Source: Ailanthus altissimus (lineage: Eukaryota > Streptophyta > Magnoliopsida > Sapindales > Simaroubaceae). From it: a DNA stretch of 64,000 bases. The notes below the pieces were generated by a model. That model ran no database searches, was not told where the DNA came from, and worked only from the letters and a program-made list of their open reading frames with translations. A program made the position numbers and the translations under genes. This document shows positions 13,048 through 26,029 of this stretch, piece after piece. The stretch covers positions 24,416,014-24,480,013 of the forward strand of contig OX327699.1 in the NCBI GenBank assembly GCA_946807835.1. The letters are read 5' to 3'. How positions within the stretch are numbered: the stretch's first letter is position 1; each line of letters begins with the position of its first letter.

Positions 13048-13250
13048 AGAGGTGGGTATGGTTTGATTCGGTCCGATTTTTTGTAAAATCAAATCAGACC
13101 GAATCGGTTTTTTTGGGTTCAGTTTTTTTTATTTTTTTATTTTAAATTATAATTTTTTTTTAAATTTTTGATCCGATTTTTTTAGATGAAAAAAATCGAA
13201 CAGACTAGTTTGATTCGATTTTTTGATTCTCTATTTTTTTTATCCACTCT
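13048..13250. mobile_element. Short MITE-like element with imperfect inverted ends
   Basis: The left end AGAGGTGGGTATGG and the reverse of the right end (AGAGTGGATA) match imperfectly. The interior holds inverted copies of a GATTCGGTCCGATTTTTT-like block against AAAATCAAATCAGACCG. Length is about 203 bp, with no ORF. This matches the usual look of short plant MITEs. Target duplications are not clear. Confidence 0.5.
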
Positions 13251-14815
13251 TAATTTTTAAAATTGAAATAATATTTTAATAGGGAGTTGCACTTATACTA
13301 ACGTTTTCCCAACAAACTCATAGTATTATTATTTTTTTATAGGTGGCTCCTAACCTACACAAAATTGTTTAGACTTGTACAGTATTATACCTTTTGTTTA
13401 ACGCAGATGCATACGTTTTAAATATAAACATCTAATTATTTATGTAAATAATTTTTTTATACAAACATGTTCTTATTTTAAAATATATTTGTATAAATAG
13501 TTGAACATCCGTATTTTAAAATTGTGTAAATCTATATACACAAGAATTTTCATAAAATGTTACTTAATTGCTATATAACTCAAAAACACATTTTAAATCA
13601 AAATAATGTTATATACATATTGACTCTAAATTTTGAGTGATTTTAGAGCCGGCGGGTTAGATTTTTTTATTTAGAGAATGAAAATTGAGGCTAATACAAA
13701 ATATAAAGACATGACAAAATACTAAATTATAATAGTTTAATTTAATATGATCTTATATTCATTTTATTGAATTTGATAAGCTCACTTACGTGACATTATT
13801 AAATAATATTATTATAATTAAAATTAAATTTTTTTTATCCATTTCAAAGAAAATGAGTATCATTATTCAGCCCCTCATTTTTTTTTTTTTATAAATCCAT
13901 TGTGCTTAGTTGTATAATGTTTTCAAGATTAGAATATTTCATTATTTTCTCTATTTGTATTTATCCAGAGATTTTAAAAATAAATTTCCTTTTAAAACTA
14001 TAATATTAAATTATGTTATTAGAAATCTACGTAAATAATATCTATTTTTTCTTATAAAAGAAATTAATATATATCAGATTCCTGTTGTAAAAATGTGTGA
14101 ATGGTTAAAAAAAAAAGAACTGAGACATTATTATGCATGGAATGGATTTTTAATGTGTATGTAACTTATGTTATTATTTATGTATTATAATAATATTTTA
14201 TAGATAAATGGGGCAGTCTATGTCCTTATATAGGGTCTCCTGTTCAAGGGCATCAGGCTTGCTTCATTTTCAAGATTTGAACTGTCTGATATTGATTTCA
14301 ATTAGCATTCGAGTGTCCATGAGCATTTCAAATTGCAGCACACAATCCAGTAAAATTTAACACGCCGGGTAAAACTTCCGCAACCATATCATTTGATCAT
14401 CTCGTTTATTATTGTTATTAATTTTTAAAATGTTGGCATAATAGCTTGCAAGGACACCCCAAAAATATATAATTAAATAACAGAAGAAGATGATTGATGT
14501 CTACAAGGCAGTCATTTCATTTCAATCAATTATTGTTCTTTCTGGAGATGGGTCCTTGGATTACGTACACAAAATGAAAACTAAGCACAAATTAGCGAGG
14601 AACACTTCAATATGTAGTATAATCATTTAGTGATATATATGATGGGTGCATTTTTATTTATTATAATTATTAATCTATTTAATAATATTTTATACTAAAA
14701 ATATTTCTCAAAAATATTATAAATTTTAATAATTCTATTAATTTATTATTAAATTTAAAAATTTATACTAATAGGTGAATGTTTAATATTAATATTAAAT
14801 ATAAATTTTTAATAT
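13251..14815. other. AT-rich intergenic DNA
   Basis: No gene or clear element seen. The DNA is mostly A/T with poly-T runs. A slightly GC-richer patch around 14210-14390 has no open frame of note. Confidence 0.6.
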
Positions 14816-14831
14816 TTAGCTCGCGTGAAAC

Positions 14832-15020
14832 GTAAATTTAAGTATGTTTGAATTAAGTGAATCACTCGTAAATTTAAGTAAATCTAAACAAAATGAATCA
14901 CTCATAGATCCGAATAAATTTGAATCAAGTGAATTCACATAAATTAAGTGAATCACTCGTAGATCTGAGTATGTCTGAACTAAATGAAGCACTCGTAAAT
15001 TTAAATAAGTTTGAACCAAG
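14832..15020. repeat. 36-bp minisatellite, 5-6 degenerate units
   Basis: The unit reads roughly GTAAATTTAAGTATGTTT followed by GAATTAAGTGAATCACTC, 36 bases in all. Intact or partial units follow each other, with the CACTCGTA junction repeated four times. Because 36 is a multiple of three, a 67-codon frame stays open on the minus strand. It encodes a repetitive Leu/Ser-rich string and I do not believe it is a gene. Confidence 0.75.
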
Positions 15021-15860
15021 TAAATTTTTCTATTTTATAAATTAAAAATTAATAAATTAATTAAAAATAAAAATATGTGAACTCGAACTTAAGATCTTTA
15101 CTTTGATAAGATATTAATTTGCCACTCAATTAAAATATTTAAATTGATACGTATAAATTTAATATTAATATTAAAAAAAAATCTTTAACAAATCTAATTT
15201 TCATATTTGTAACTGTAGGTGCATAAATAACATTAAAGATAAATGGCCTATTGCTTTTGCCAAGTGGTTTGATTTGCGGAGAGTTCATGAAATGAATTTT
15301 TTAATGAAATATGGATGGTTAAGATTCGTTGTTTTACTATTTTAATTTTAATTTTAATAATTATTTATTATATATTAATATTTAATTTAAGAGAAAATTG
15401 GTAGTCTTTTGCATAGATCCTAGATCCAAGGACTTGAATCTTGTGCTTCTGAAAAGGTTTTGGCGAGATAAGGAAAACCACGTCTCGAGCTTTGAAGCCC
15501 TTTTACCTAAGCCATTTAGGAAGAAAGGCTCATCCTGAAATGTCTATAAAGAGTAAATAGCAGAGGATTTTTTTTAAAAAAATTTTCCCATTAAATGAAT
15601 GTTTCTTTTCCAGACCAAAAAGTTGAATTTTCAAGTTGGCCTAATCATTTGCCATTTAGAAATGCATAATGTAAATTCTAATCCCCTCGAGGAAAAAGAC
15701 ACCATTTTTTTTTTTTGGACACTCACTGGAAAAAGTAGACAACTGGCCAGCAAAGGTGGAATTTCGTTCCGTGGAACATTTTCTTTTCTAGAAGACCGAC
15801 TAAAAAGTAAAAACAGTGGAGATATTTTAACATTATTTGTTCACATTCCTTCTTAGAGTT
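15021..15860. other. Intergenic DNA with a tRNA-like module
   Basis: Around 15075-15150 (minus strand) a TAATTGAGTGGCAAATTAA segment precedes TTAAGTTCGAGTTC, resembling box A and box B. The rest (15400-15860) is of moderate GC content and carries an 85-codon ORF without a recognisable domain. Confidence 0.4.
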
Positions 15861-16620
15861 ACCAACTAATGACCTAAAATTTTGAGCCCGAAAAGAACAA
15901 ATTTACCGTCATACTCTTGAAGCTGACACACCCCCAAATAAAATAAATGTTCGAGTTCCCATGTGGAGAGCTAAATCTATGGACAAGAAAACGATCCATC
16001 TTTCATCCTAACAAGTTTAATCAAAACCATGGAGATCAGTTCATCATGTTATCATGATTAGTATGAAATCCGCTGCCTGTTGCCTGCTGATTCCTATTCA
16101 TGCCCATGTGTTTACTTTAGTCACCAAGCTCAATGGGTCCACGCCAACTAAAATTCTTGCAAACTCGGTAGGCATTTGATAGAGAGCAGTGCCCTTTTTT
16201 CAAAGCTCTTGGCCAGCAATGCAGAGCGTGCAGCATGTGAAATCATATTTCTAAAACTGCGGATTTTTGGAATCAAATTTACTGTATTTTAACAGACAAT
16301 TTGAGCTTTCACGTGCAGAATAAGCATGGGAAATTTAGCATGGTGTTTATATTAATTAGACGGCTTAAAGTGAAACAACAGTCGTGAAAATTCTGATCTA
16401 ACAGAATCTCATCAGGCCCAATTCTTTGGGGATTATTGCACTGCCGATTGCATGCCCAACTGTAAATAAAAAGATTGAGCTAATTCTTTCACTACAGAAA
16501 GATCGACTCTAGAGCCAACAAAAACTTCTCAAAAACCTCTTTTTTTTTTTTTTTTATGCAGAAACACGAGAGCCACTAGGTTGCATGGACTTACGGTGTG
16601 AAGAGAATTACTAGGGTTGT
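15861..16620. other. Moderate-GC intergenic island
   Basis: This block is more balanced in composition than its flanks. Its best short frame is 38 codons (16063-16179, plus strand), Ala/Cys/Leu-rich at the start. No domain, splice pattern or promoter can be supported. It could be a non-coding transcript or an eroded gene edge. Confidence 0.3.
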
Positions 16621-16654
16621 TTGAATAGTTAATGATGGTGGGACAAAGGTTGCT

Positions 16655-16833
16655 TAATTAAATTGAGTAATGTTACAACTTTTTAAATATTATTTAAATT
16701 TTTTTTATTTTATATCAATTAATTATTAGATAATAAAATAATATAACTTTAAAATTTTTTATTATTTAATAATTACTTAATATATGAATATAAATTTTAA
16801 AATAATTTTTAGTAGCTTTATTCAATTAAATTA
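16655..16833. mobile_element. AT-rich palindromic MITE-like element
   Basis: The left end AATTGAGTAATGTTAC is mirrored at the right end, whose reverse complement begins AATTGAATAAAGCTAC. The interior is nearly all A/T with further inverted segments. It looks like the elements at 18144-18300 and 40120-40325. Confidence 0.5.
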
Positions 16834-18143
16834 CGCATGCACGTCAGCTAACCAAATGACAAGTCATTTACTATAAACCATGTTGTGGGGAAAATGACCT
16901 TTTACCCCCGAAGATTCAGGTAATATTCATTTATTATTATAATTTTAAAAAGTACCAAAATTTCATATTGTTACTATTGTTTATTGTACCATTATCACTA
17001 TTCTAATAATTTTAATTTTTTTTTATGAATTGATAATTTTATTCTTGATAATATATAATTTCGTAATTTTATCCTAAATAAATTAGACAAAAAAAGAGAG
17101 CTCGAAGGCAATTGAACCTTGACCTCAAAAAAAAAATCACTAATTTTTACCATTAAACCAAATCAAAGTTTACATAATATTTTATAAAAACTAATATGCA
17201 TACCATATAAATTAATAAGATAAAATGTTAATATTAACTAAATTTTAGTACTAAAAAATTATAAATAATAATAAGTATAAAATGTTTTAAATATCGTTTA
17301 ATTAAAATAAATTTACAAATTTGAGTTTTTTGTTTTGGAAACCCATTATAAGCATCATTTTATTTCTGATTATTTTTAAATTAATTGAAAAGAAATAAGA
17401 AAGTATTGATAATTATGTTAATTATAAATAATAGTTTCTAACATAATTATGAATATTTTTTTATTTAAAAATATTTTTTAATATAACATAACTTTTTCTT
17501 TATTAACAACTCATTTGATAGCATATAATAATTTGGTATTATTTGTAATAATTTTTTTTAATTTAAAATTTTATGAAAATGATTTTTTATGAGTTATAAT
17601 ATTTAATGTTTACATTTTTTCTTTTTATAAATTCTTATAAATTATAATTTATTACAAGAGGATAAGTGGATATCAAATAAAATTTAGAGGGCTAGTCGTT
17701 TTCCCGTGTCTGAAAATGCATGGACCCTGTAAATTGAAGTCATAAATAATCCACCAGTATTTTAGGTGGATAAGAAGTGAAAACAAACAATTTAACAATT
17801 GACGATCTTTATGTATCTCTGAATCAAGAAAATAACAGTTAACGACAAACTTTCTGATTGCAATTAGCACTCCTCTTCTGCAAATAAGTCTTAAGTACCT
17901 TTCGGAAGAGACCTGACGTAACGCATATGGCCATTACCGTTTACGAGAAACAACAATTTCAAATAATTTCGACTGAGAGACAATATAGACAATGGCCCAT
18001 CTCTAGCATCACATTCAATTGTTTGTTATATATATTTTTTATTATTATCATTATCTACCAATTCATCATCTGTGTAGTATCTTTAAATATTCGAGTGATT
18101 AATATTGGGATAATGGGATTCTGAGATTTATGTAAATGTAAAA
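16834..18143. other. AT-rich intergenic DNA
   Basis: No gene seen. At 17100-17165 on the minus strand a TTTGGTTTAATGGTAA segment precedes AGGTTCAATTGCC, in the order and spacing of tRNA boxes A and B. The remainder is poly-A/T. Confidence 0.5.
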
Positions 18144-18300
18144 GAGTAATGTTATATATTTTAAATTGTATCTCAAATAATAATATTAAATAATAATATA
18201 ATAAATAATTTTTTTTATTTATTTAATAATTATTTAACACATTATTATTTAAAATATATTTAAAATATGACTTAAAATGTATAATATTATTTAACTTAAA
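18144..18300. mobile_element. AT-rich palindromic MITE-like element
   Basis: The left end GAGTAATGTTATATATTTTA is mirrored by the right end, which read in reverse is AATAATATTATACATTTTAA. The centre alternates TAATAAT and ATTATTA blocks. It lies just downstream of the PIX13-like gene and contains no ORF. Confidence 0.55.
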
Positions 18301-18777
18301 AAATAGTAATGATTAAGCTTATTCTCATAAAAAGTCCGGTTTAAGATTTTGGAGGTCATCCATTTGTTGCACGCCTTTTGGGTTAAGCTTTAGTCCGGTC
18401 TAAGATTTTTGAAGTCTTGACAATAACTTGGCCTAATGGCGCTAATGCTACTTTTAGGTGCAATTATTTTAGAAAGTCGATCCAATTCATTATTGTCTCA
18501 CTGACACTAATAGTTGCGGTGCAGATAGTAAATCCAGCAAGGTATTGTAGGCAATGTGAACTCATGATCCATTTAGCCATCATTGCGACTTGTTGACACC
18601 ACCAACTACAAACTGTACTCTTCTTTGTGAAATATTAACTGGGTTCAGCTCATAAAGTTGTTCAAGTTACATATTTTTGCCCATATGCCCATAAATACAA
18701 AAAAGAAGTGGGAAAATTATACGAGTAAAGCGATAAAATTATACCATGCAGTGGACGTACGTTGTTAACAAATTGAC

Positions 18778-20104
18778 CTAGTAATTATAAGCTCGAGCTG
18801 TAATTCCACTGTCACCGTACTTAGAACGAAGCGGAGGCCGATGGTGATGGCTGCGTTTCTGATGCTGAGAGGAACAAGACTGTTCTTGGCTCTGATTACT
18901 GTTATGATTCTTTGCTTTATCTTTTACCTTATTCTTCTGTGGTTCTTCCTCGATGGCACTGATCTTTTCTAAAGTTTCCAGTACTTCTTCCATGGAGGGG
19001 CGACTTTTGGGGTCAGATTCTAGACATTTTATTATAAGTTCTGCGGCTATGTACGCAGCCTTGAAAGGGTATTTGCCCTCCAGTCTTGGATCCATTAGTT
19101 TCTTGAGCTTTCTTTTGTTAGAAAGAGATGGCTTGGCGTAATTCACCAAGTTGTGCTCAACCGACGGACGATTGGTATCAAGTGCTCGGAGGCCGGTCAA
19201 CATTTCCAGCAAAACGACGCCGAAACCGTATACGTCACTCTTGACGTACAAATGACCTGTCAATTAATTTAGGTTATTATTATTATTATTATTATCACTA
19301 CTCACAGTCCAACTCAAAAAATGTATAGCTAGTGCAAAATATCCAGATACCATTTCATTCCGAACTATTTTTGAACGTCATCATTGTCTAAGTCATGTCC
19401 GCATTTTAACATATGCGAACAGTACGCACAAAAACATGTGTTTTTCAACAGAATTAAGGAGCAAATTAGTAGAATTAATGTATTACCTGTTGCAACATAC
19501 TCCGGAGCTGCATAGCCATATGTGCCCACGACGCTGGTTGTTAAGTGAGAGTTACCATCTATAGGACCCAATTTTGCCAACCCAAAGTCTGAAAGTTTGG
19601 CATTGTACTCCTCCAAAATTTAATGAAATTTGATGAGAATTACATATATATGTATAATATAATATAAGCAACTTTGCAGGAATGAAATTGATAATGTATA
19701 TATGAGAAATATATTGATATATAATCAATCAAAAGAGAAGAGATCAAGCTGGATGTTGATTAATTTACCCCATCCAACAAAATGTTAGAGGCCTTAAAGT
19801 CTCTGTATATGACACTCTTCTCCGAGCAGTGCAAAAAAGTAAGGCCTCTTGCAGCACCAGTTGCTATTTTAAGGCGTATGTCCCATGGAAGAGGTTCAGC
19901 TCCCTCTGCAATTAACACCAAAAAAAAACAATGCCGATATTATATATTATATAATTAACTCTAGTTAGCTTAGTTTCTTTGCTTATGAAGTTATGGATAT
20001 ATATTTCTTATTTAGGTGTCACTTAATTCAATTGGGAATCAAGTCAACTTGTACCAAGTTCGGAAAAGGTTTGATGATCATATTTCGTTTTGTAATAAAA
20101 CGGG

Positions 20105-20139
<35 letters not shown>

Positions 20140-21471
20140 GCATTCTTATTTCTTACTTCTGAAGAGATGATTTTCCAAGCTTCCTTTCTGCATGTATTCG
20201 TAGACAAGGAGGTATTGTCTATCTTCCCAGCAATATCCCAGAAGCTTCACGAGGTTGGGATGTGAAAATTTTCCCAAGAATTTCACCTCGGCCTGCACCG
20301 CAAGGTCATACAACTAAATTAGGTTAATTAATCAGTATCATCGAATTATAGTTAGGGTTGAAAAATATTGTGATGTCATGCTATACGTCACACAGTTTTC
20401 CTGGTCAAATCTCTAGTACTGGGATTGTGGGATCAACGCTAAGCTAATACATACACGTTCGAAGAAGAATCATTAGATATTAATTTAAAAAAAAAAAAAT
20501 TATTTGTTGATTTGGTCAAGCAGGGAAAAAGAGTTGGTTATTATATTTATTTCCAAAAGTATTGATTTGATTAATTGAACTGGAGGTCGTAGACTTTGTA
20601 TAAATTAATGGAAAAAAAAAGGTCGTATTGGGCATGTGTACAGTTCATAAATAGCGTCATCTTCGCAGAGAATTTAGCTAGCAAACAACATCTTCAATAA
20701 TGGTTGTCCGTTGTACTAACTACTAGTTTTTCTTTTTTTTAAAGACAAATGCATCCATTTTTATCACAAACAGTTTTATTTTACATTCCATATTAAGTTA
20801 TATACACAACAAGAGTCACTTTAAAATGCAGGTAAGATTTTAAACCGTACTGTATAGTTTAGAGACGACGTCATTTTATACACAAGAGCAAGTCAATTGA
20901 TGAACTTACTTGCCATTCTTGTAGCCCTTGTGGGCTATCTGGATTTGATTTCTTGACGGCAACCGCCATGCCAACGCCTGTTTTGGATGGCTTGTAATTT
21001 GTCTCATCAACCCAGCCCTTGAAGACTTGACCAAATCCGCCCTCACCAAGCTTTGTATCGGGTCTAAAATTCTTTGTAGCAGCTCTCAGTTCTGCTAAAG
21101 TGAACATCTTCAGATTGGGAGTCACTATCTTTCCACTTGAAGGCATGCTCTCATTCACCTTATTATTGCCTTGACCTTCCACCACCACTGGCTTCTGATT
21201 CTCGTCCTTGAGCTTGTCGCCGCTGATTTTACGTTGCAATCCATTTGGTTTGTTGTTGTTGTACTCTCGCTTCGACGTCTCTTCATACCCAGATGATCGT
21301 CACACAATTAAATATATATATATATATATTATATAAAAGAAAGATTGATCAAAACTTGGTTTGGTTTGATATAATGTTAATTGGAAATGAAATTGATTAA
21401 GGCAAGTGGGTACCTGGGCTCGGCGGTTTGCTTGGGCTGTCATCTACTGGAGTACCGTAACAAATTCCCAT
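18778..21471 (-). CDS. RLCK-VII protein kinase, PIX13-like (434 aa)
   Basis: A receptor-like cytoplasmic kinase of subfamily VII, expected to be anchored at the plasma membrane and to relay receptor signals. Exons: 21471-21414, 21280-20910, 20292-20157, 19905-19769, 19610-19487, 19256-18778; 1305 nt, in frame throughout. The start MGICYG has Gly2 and Cys4, as for N-myristoylation plus palmitoylation. Kinase domain from about residue 80: glycine loop [11 protein letters not shown], lysine in VAVKK, catalytic YRDFKASN (Tyr for His of HRD, usual in this subfamily), SDFG, and activation segment ending [10 protein letters not shown]. All core catalytic residues are present, so it should be active. 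The C-terminal ~50 residues are rich in Lys, Ser, Gln and His and look disordered. [11 protein letters not shown] followed by WVDE matches the PIX13/KIN3 branch as I recall it. The exon 2 start is the least certain edge. Confidence 0.93.
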
Positions 21472-21713
21472 ATCGATCAGAGTAGCTAGTTACTCAGTTC
21501 TCTCTTTCTCTTTGAATAAATCAAATTTGCAGAAAAATTGACCTAATATACAAGTTACAGGTTGCAGGAAGGTGAGAGGAAAGAGCAAGGAAAAAACAGG
21601 AAGCTTAGCTAGAAGCAGGACAATAAATAGACAGACTCATTAAACTTGTTCCTTGTTTTTCTCTCTGACTTCGCTCTTTTCCTTATGTCGCTTCTTCTTT
21701 GTACTCCTGCCTC

Positions 21714-21721
21714 CTTTTATA
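21714..21721 (-). promoter_or_regulatory. Candidate TATA box of the PIX13-like gene
   Basis: TATAAAAG on the minus strand, followed by GAGGCAGG, sits about 245 bases upstream of the start codon. The DNA between is CT/GA-rich like a plant 5' leader. Confidence 0.4.
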
Positions 21722-23880
21722 CTTCGTCTTTGCCCCAAAATATGCGCTAAAATATTGAGGCAAAAGAAAAATTAGAAATGTAATTCAGTTTTGTTGACAG
21801 TTCAGTATGCGGAAGCAGACCCAATAGAAAAAAGGAAAAAAGAAAAATTGGAAGGATCAAAATGAAAGTCAATGGCAGTGTCACCATGACCAATCACACT
21901 AAATGCTAGGAAATTTTTAGCGGATTCATTATGTTATTAGAGCCGGACCCATAAACGTTTATTAGTGGGGGACATCCAACCATCTTGGATAAGAACATAT
22001 CAGTATATCACCCTTTGCTCGTTGAATGCCCTTCTTGGTTTCTGATCTTTTACTCCAATTTGCCTTAGTGTCGTGTCTGTTCTTACTAATTACACCTCAT
22101 GCCGTTTGGAATAAATATATTTATACTTAATTTTAGAACTACAGTAGTTAAAGTATTCAATAAATACTAATTTTAAACTATAATTAATTGCTTATTAAAT
22201 AATTATTTCCTTTTTTTATAATTAGCATTTTAAACTATAATTAATTTGAGTACTTTTGTTAAGTTTTTTTTTTAAAAAAAAAAGAAAATAACAAAAAGGA
22301 AGAGAAGAATGATTGAAATTGTGGACTAATTTTTTTTTTTAATAATTATTGATTAGAGGAAGAATCTTTCGCACGATTGTTTTTGGAAACAAGCATGTTG
22401 CTGTGGTTTTAGAATTTAGTTGATCCCTAACTACTCTATCTATCTCCATCACTGGAAATGAAAACTATAAAAAATAAAAAATAAAAAAGAAGCAAAGTCA
22501 TAACTGCAATGAACTAATAATTTTGTAAGATAAGTGATTTTACAACATGAAAAATAGCGTTTCTCGACCTTTTTTTTTTAAAAAAATAACCTTAATTTTT
22601 CCTTTACATGAAATCATTATGAGAAGAGTTTATATTTGAATTGAAGGAAGAATAAAAGTCAATAATATTAATATCAATATAGTCTATGAACTATTAATTT
22701 TTTTAATAAAAGTTCAATCAAAACATTGTTTTAGGAAATATTGTTATATATATAGAAAAATTAAGACATAACTAAGAATTTGTTTGATATGAAGATGTTT
22801 TTATTATATATTATAAGTACAATTGTTAAATGCTTGTTATACACAATTTGATATTTATCAAGTTTATTTTTTTTTTTGTTTTATATGGGATTATGAAGTA
22901 TAACTATTAAACGCCTGATTTACACAACTTTATTATATAATTAGGTATTTATTAAGTATTTTTTATTTTACAATTTATATTTTTCACTTCACAATAACTA
23001 TGACTTCAAAATTATAACACTTTTTATATTAAATCAATTCTAACATTAAAAGCAAGTTTTTTACAAACTTTGTAAAACAAAACGTGGGTGAATAAAAACT
23101 TTTTAAGTAGGTTTTTTTTTTATTAAAAAAAAAACTCTTTTTAAGTAAGGGAGACGCCGAGACGAGACCTTGGTAATAACCAAATTTGCCTAAAGAAGAT
23201 ACCGCCCCTAGTTGTTACCGGAGATTCTGCTTTGCTCATTTTCATGACATTTATGACTTTCTTGGCTTAGCACTCTTATGATTAACGAGGGTTGGTTAAT
23301 GAGATATTCTTCCAAACATCTAAATCTAAATGCGTGCATGTACATGTGAAAGTAGTTGGTTTTGTAATTTTTAGAATTCAGTTGATCCTAGCCACTCTGG
23401 CTACCTCCATCATCACGGCAAATTATCAAAACACTGATTTTTTTTTTTAATTTTAAAAAGCATGTGCAACATAAGTGAAATATTGGGAGACTTATAGTTT
23501 TTAGCTGTCGTGTTTGAGTTGTCTTTTTTATACAAGCATAGTTTATTTTTTTTCTATAAAGGTAATTAGTCCATTTTTTTCAAAAGGTCTTTGTGTCATT
23601 GTTTAAGTCCTAGTTCAGTTAGTTCTTTAGGTTCAGGCATTTGTTAGATGTCTGTGAAGATGTGAACTACTTGTACTTAGACAAAAAAAAATCCTATGAC
23701 GTTTCATTATTTCTTAAAATTGACTTTAGATTTTTCTTACGCAATTTAGGTAGAAGGCGAAAAATACCTCATTCTTGAGGGACTCAACCCATTAGTGAGA
23801 TACTATTTTGAAAGAGTTAGAATTCTAACATTGTACTAGGACTTGCGAACTAATGGACAATCTTAGGTAGACAATTTTTA
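21722..23880. other. Intergenic DNA upstream of the PIX13-like gene
   Basis: No gene seen. Around 22790-23000 two degenerate copies of a roughly 120-bp unit (TAAATGCTTGTTATACACAA / TTAAACGCCTGATTTACACAA) follow each other. Several poly-T runs are present. Confidence 0.5.
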
Positions 23881-23905
23881 TAGAGGATAGACTTCTCAAA
23901 AGGTA

Positions 23906-24157
23906 ATGGAGGCGTGCAAATATTTCTTTGGGCCGGACGGAGATTGGTCCTCGAGTGTAAAGACAAAACCCACTCGTCGCGTAGGGATGAAAATCGAGTT
24001 TAATGATTTGACGATGTCGAGTGGAAGAGTTGCCGCTCAATGGATAAAAGTCACTCTACAAATAATAGGTTGGTCTTTTTCAAGAAGTCATATCGACGAG
24101 AAGGTTTGGTATCTCGATGTCAGCTCTTTGCCACCTAAAGTTGTAGTATGTTCCTAA
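23906..24157 (+). CDS. Unidentified 83-residue ORF
   Basis: An ATG-started frame of 83 codons in a patch clearly GC-richer than the DNA on either side. It begins MEACKYFFGPDGDW and has a basic, then a mixed hydrophobic C-terminal part (VAAQWIKVTLQIIGWSF). The composition looks protein-like rather than random, with a balanced set of residues and no low-complexity runs. I recognise no domain. There is no obvious promoter, and the frame has not been tied to another exon. It may be a fragment of a mobile or viral-type sequence, a degraded gene piece, or chance. Treat as tentative. Confidence 0.25.
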   Translation: MEACKYFFGPDGDWSSSVKTKPTRRVGMKIEFNDLTMSSGRVAAQWIKVTLQIIGWSFSRSHIDEKVWYLDVSSLPPKVVVCS

Positions 24158-26029
24158 AGATTAGGTTGTTCGTCCATTAAAACAGTTTTATTTTTAAAAA
24201 ATATATATATTTTGGTGATTGTGTAATATTTACTCTCAAAATCTTTGTTTACATGGAGTGATATTATTTGTTTCTCTTCATGTTCGGATTCCTATCTAAT
24301 GATCCAGAACATAACCCCATACATGAAGAATAAAAAAAGGGTTTTTATTATGTAAATGTATTGTGTTGTCTTAATAATGTTTTTATTATATATCAATAGG
24401 TCATATTATATATTATCCTAATTTTTATCAATAATATAATATATTTAAAAAAAAACACGAGTGAAGTGAATTTATCGAGTTGAGACATGATAAATTAAAA
24501 GTAAAAATAATAATTCCTTTTAGATAAGAAAAAAAAAGGATTTTCTTGAGCCAATAATGTACAATATATAACTCAGTCCTAAATATACTCCTATAAAAAA
24601 AAATAAAAAAAAATAAGGCTGTGTGTAAGGACTAAGGAGATTGAAAGTAAAACCTCCAACATTTAGTCACCGACTATTGCAACTTTACAAAATCTATCTT
24701 CTCAAATGGTAGATATCTCTGCAACTAACTTTTCCATGTTAATAAAAGTAACAAAACCGGGGGAGTAGATTCAATATTGTAAGTTTCGGAATTTCCATGA
24801 TTTTCAGGTGGGGGGTGGTGGTTTTTAAGTAATTAAGTAGCAGTCAACATGAATTGCATTTTGCATAAAAATAAACAAAAATATCATGCACACACACATC
24901 GAGGTTTTGGCCAACAGCTCAGCTGGGTCTTCAGTCTTCACTTTCACACCAGTATTGAGAATTATTCACAAGACTTGGTATGCCAAAGACCTGGTCTTTA
25001 TTCACAATTTAAGATTATTAATTATACAAATCAATTACAAAGTATTGAAAAAGTGACCTTTTTTTTTTTTTAAAAGACTTAAGAGTGGATTTCTAACATT
25101 GTATTTTGATAATAGTGATGGGGTCTCCGTCGATCAATAATTCAATTCTCAATCGCCATTAAATTAAAAGGGAAGTGCAAGACAGTTCACTGGGTGGAGA
25201 ATTTTTTACTTGGTGAATGTCATTGTTAGTGGAAATTGAATTTAGGGTATGTTCTGAATTGTTGTAATTTTTAATTTTAAAAATATAATAACTATATATA
25301 TTTATATAATATGTAGATGTCCGCTCGTGTTTAAAATAGTGACAGAATTTATATATCGTATGTGTGATATTATTTTTTGTTTGTGGTATAAATTTCGTCT
25401 GCATTTTAAAAACTTATAAAATTATATATTTAATAATTTCTAGTTTATTTTTTATTTTTAGAAAATACTCACTCATATTTGATTATCATCTAATAATTTC
25501 ATCGTATAATTCAAATCAAAACACTTTACCCCTAACACATATGATTACATGTAATGCCAAAAAAACTTCTTATTATCAAATCCATGATCGACTTCACTAA
25601 TAGTTAGACCAACGTTCTCATGCCTTTTAAAGTTCACTTTACATGATTTTTCTTAAAAGAAGAAAGAAATACTTATTTTGTACTAATTATGGGATTTTAC
25701 CTAACAATAAAATATCCTCAAATTGCAACAAATCGAGCTGTGAATTAAATATAAAGCAATTAAAATATCTCATCTTGATGGCAATATAATTAAGATGGTG
25801 CTAAGCCGGCCCCAATGCTAAAAAAATTGATTATGATTAAAGTAGAAAATCCACCATTAACATCTTCTGTAATCAGCACATTGCCCATTGAACTTGGACT
25901 ATGTGAATAATTAAGCTTCCCCACTTCACCCAACAGAATATAGTATGCGAGTATGTGTGAATGTAACGAGAATGATAAACAAATACATAAGAAATGTTTG
26001 AAAAAAAGATGAAGCCTAGGCCCCAATTA
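24158..26029. other. AT-rich intergenic DNA
   Basis: No supported gene. Short frames here (for example near 24849, 25364 and 25790) are A/T-driven and lack domains. Confidence 0.55.

Noticed and set aside
16063..16179. 38-codon frame beginning with a hydrophobic stretch
   Set aside because: Considered as a small secreted peptide, but there is no mature peptide motif, promoter or splice support.
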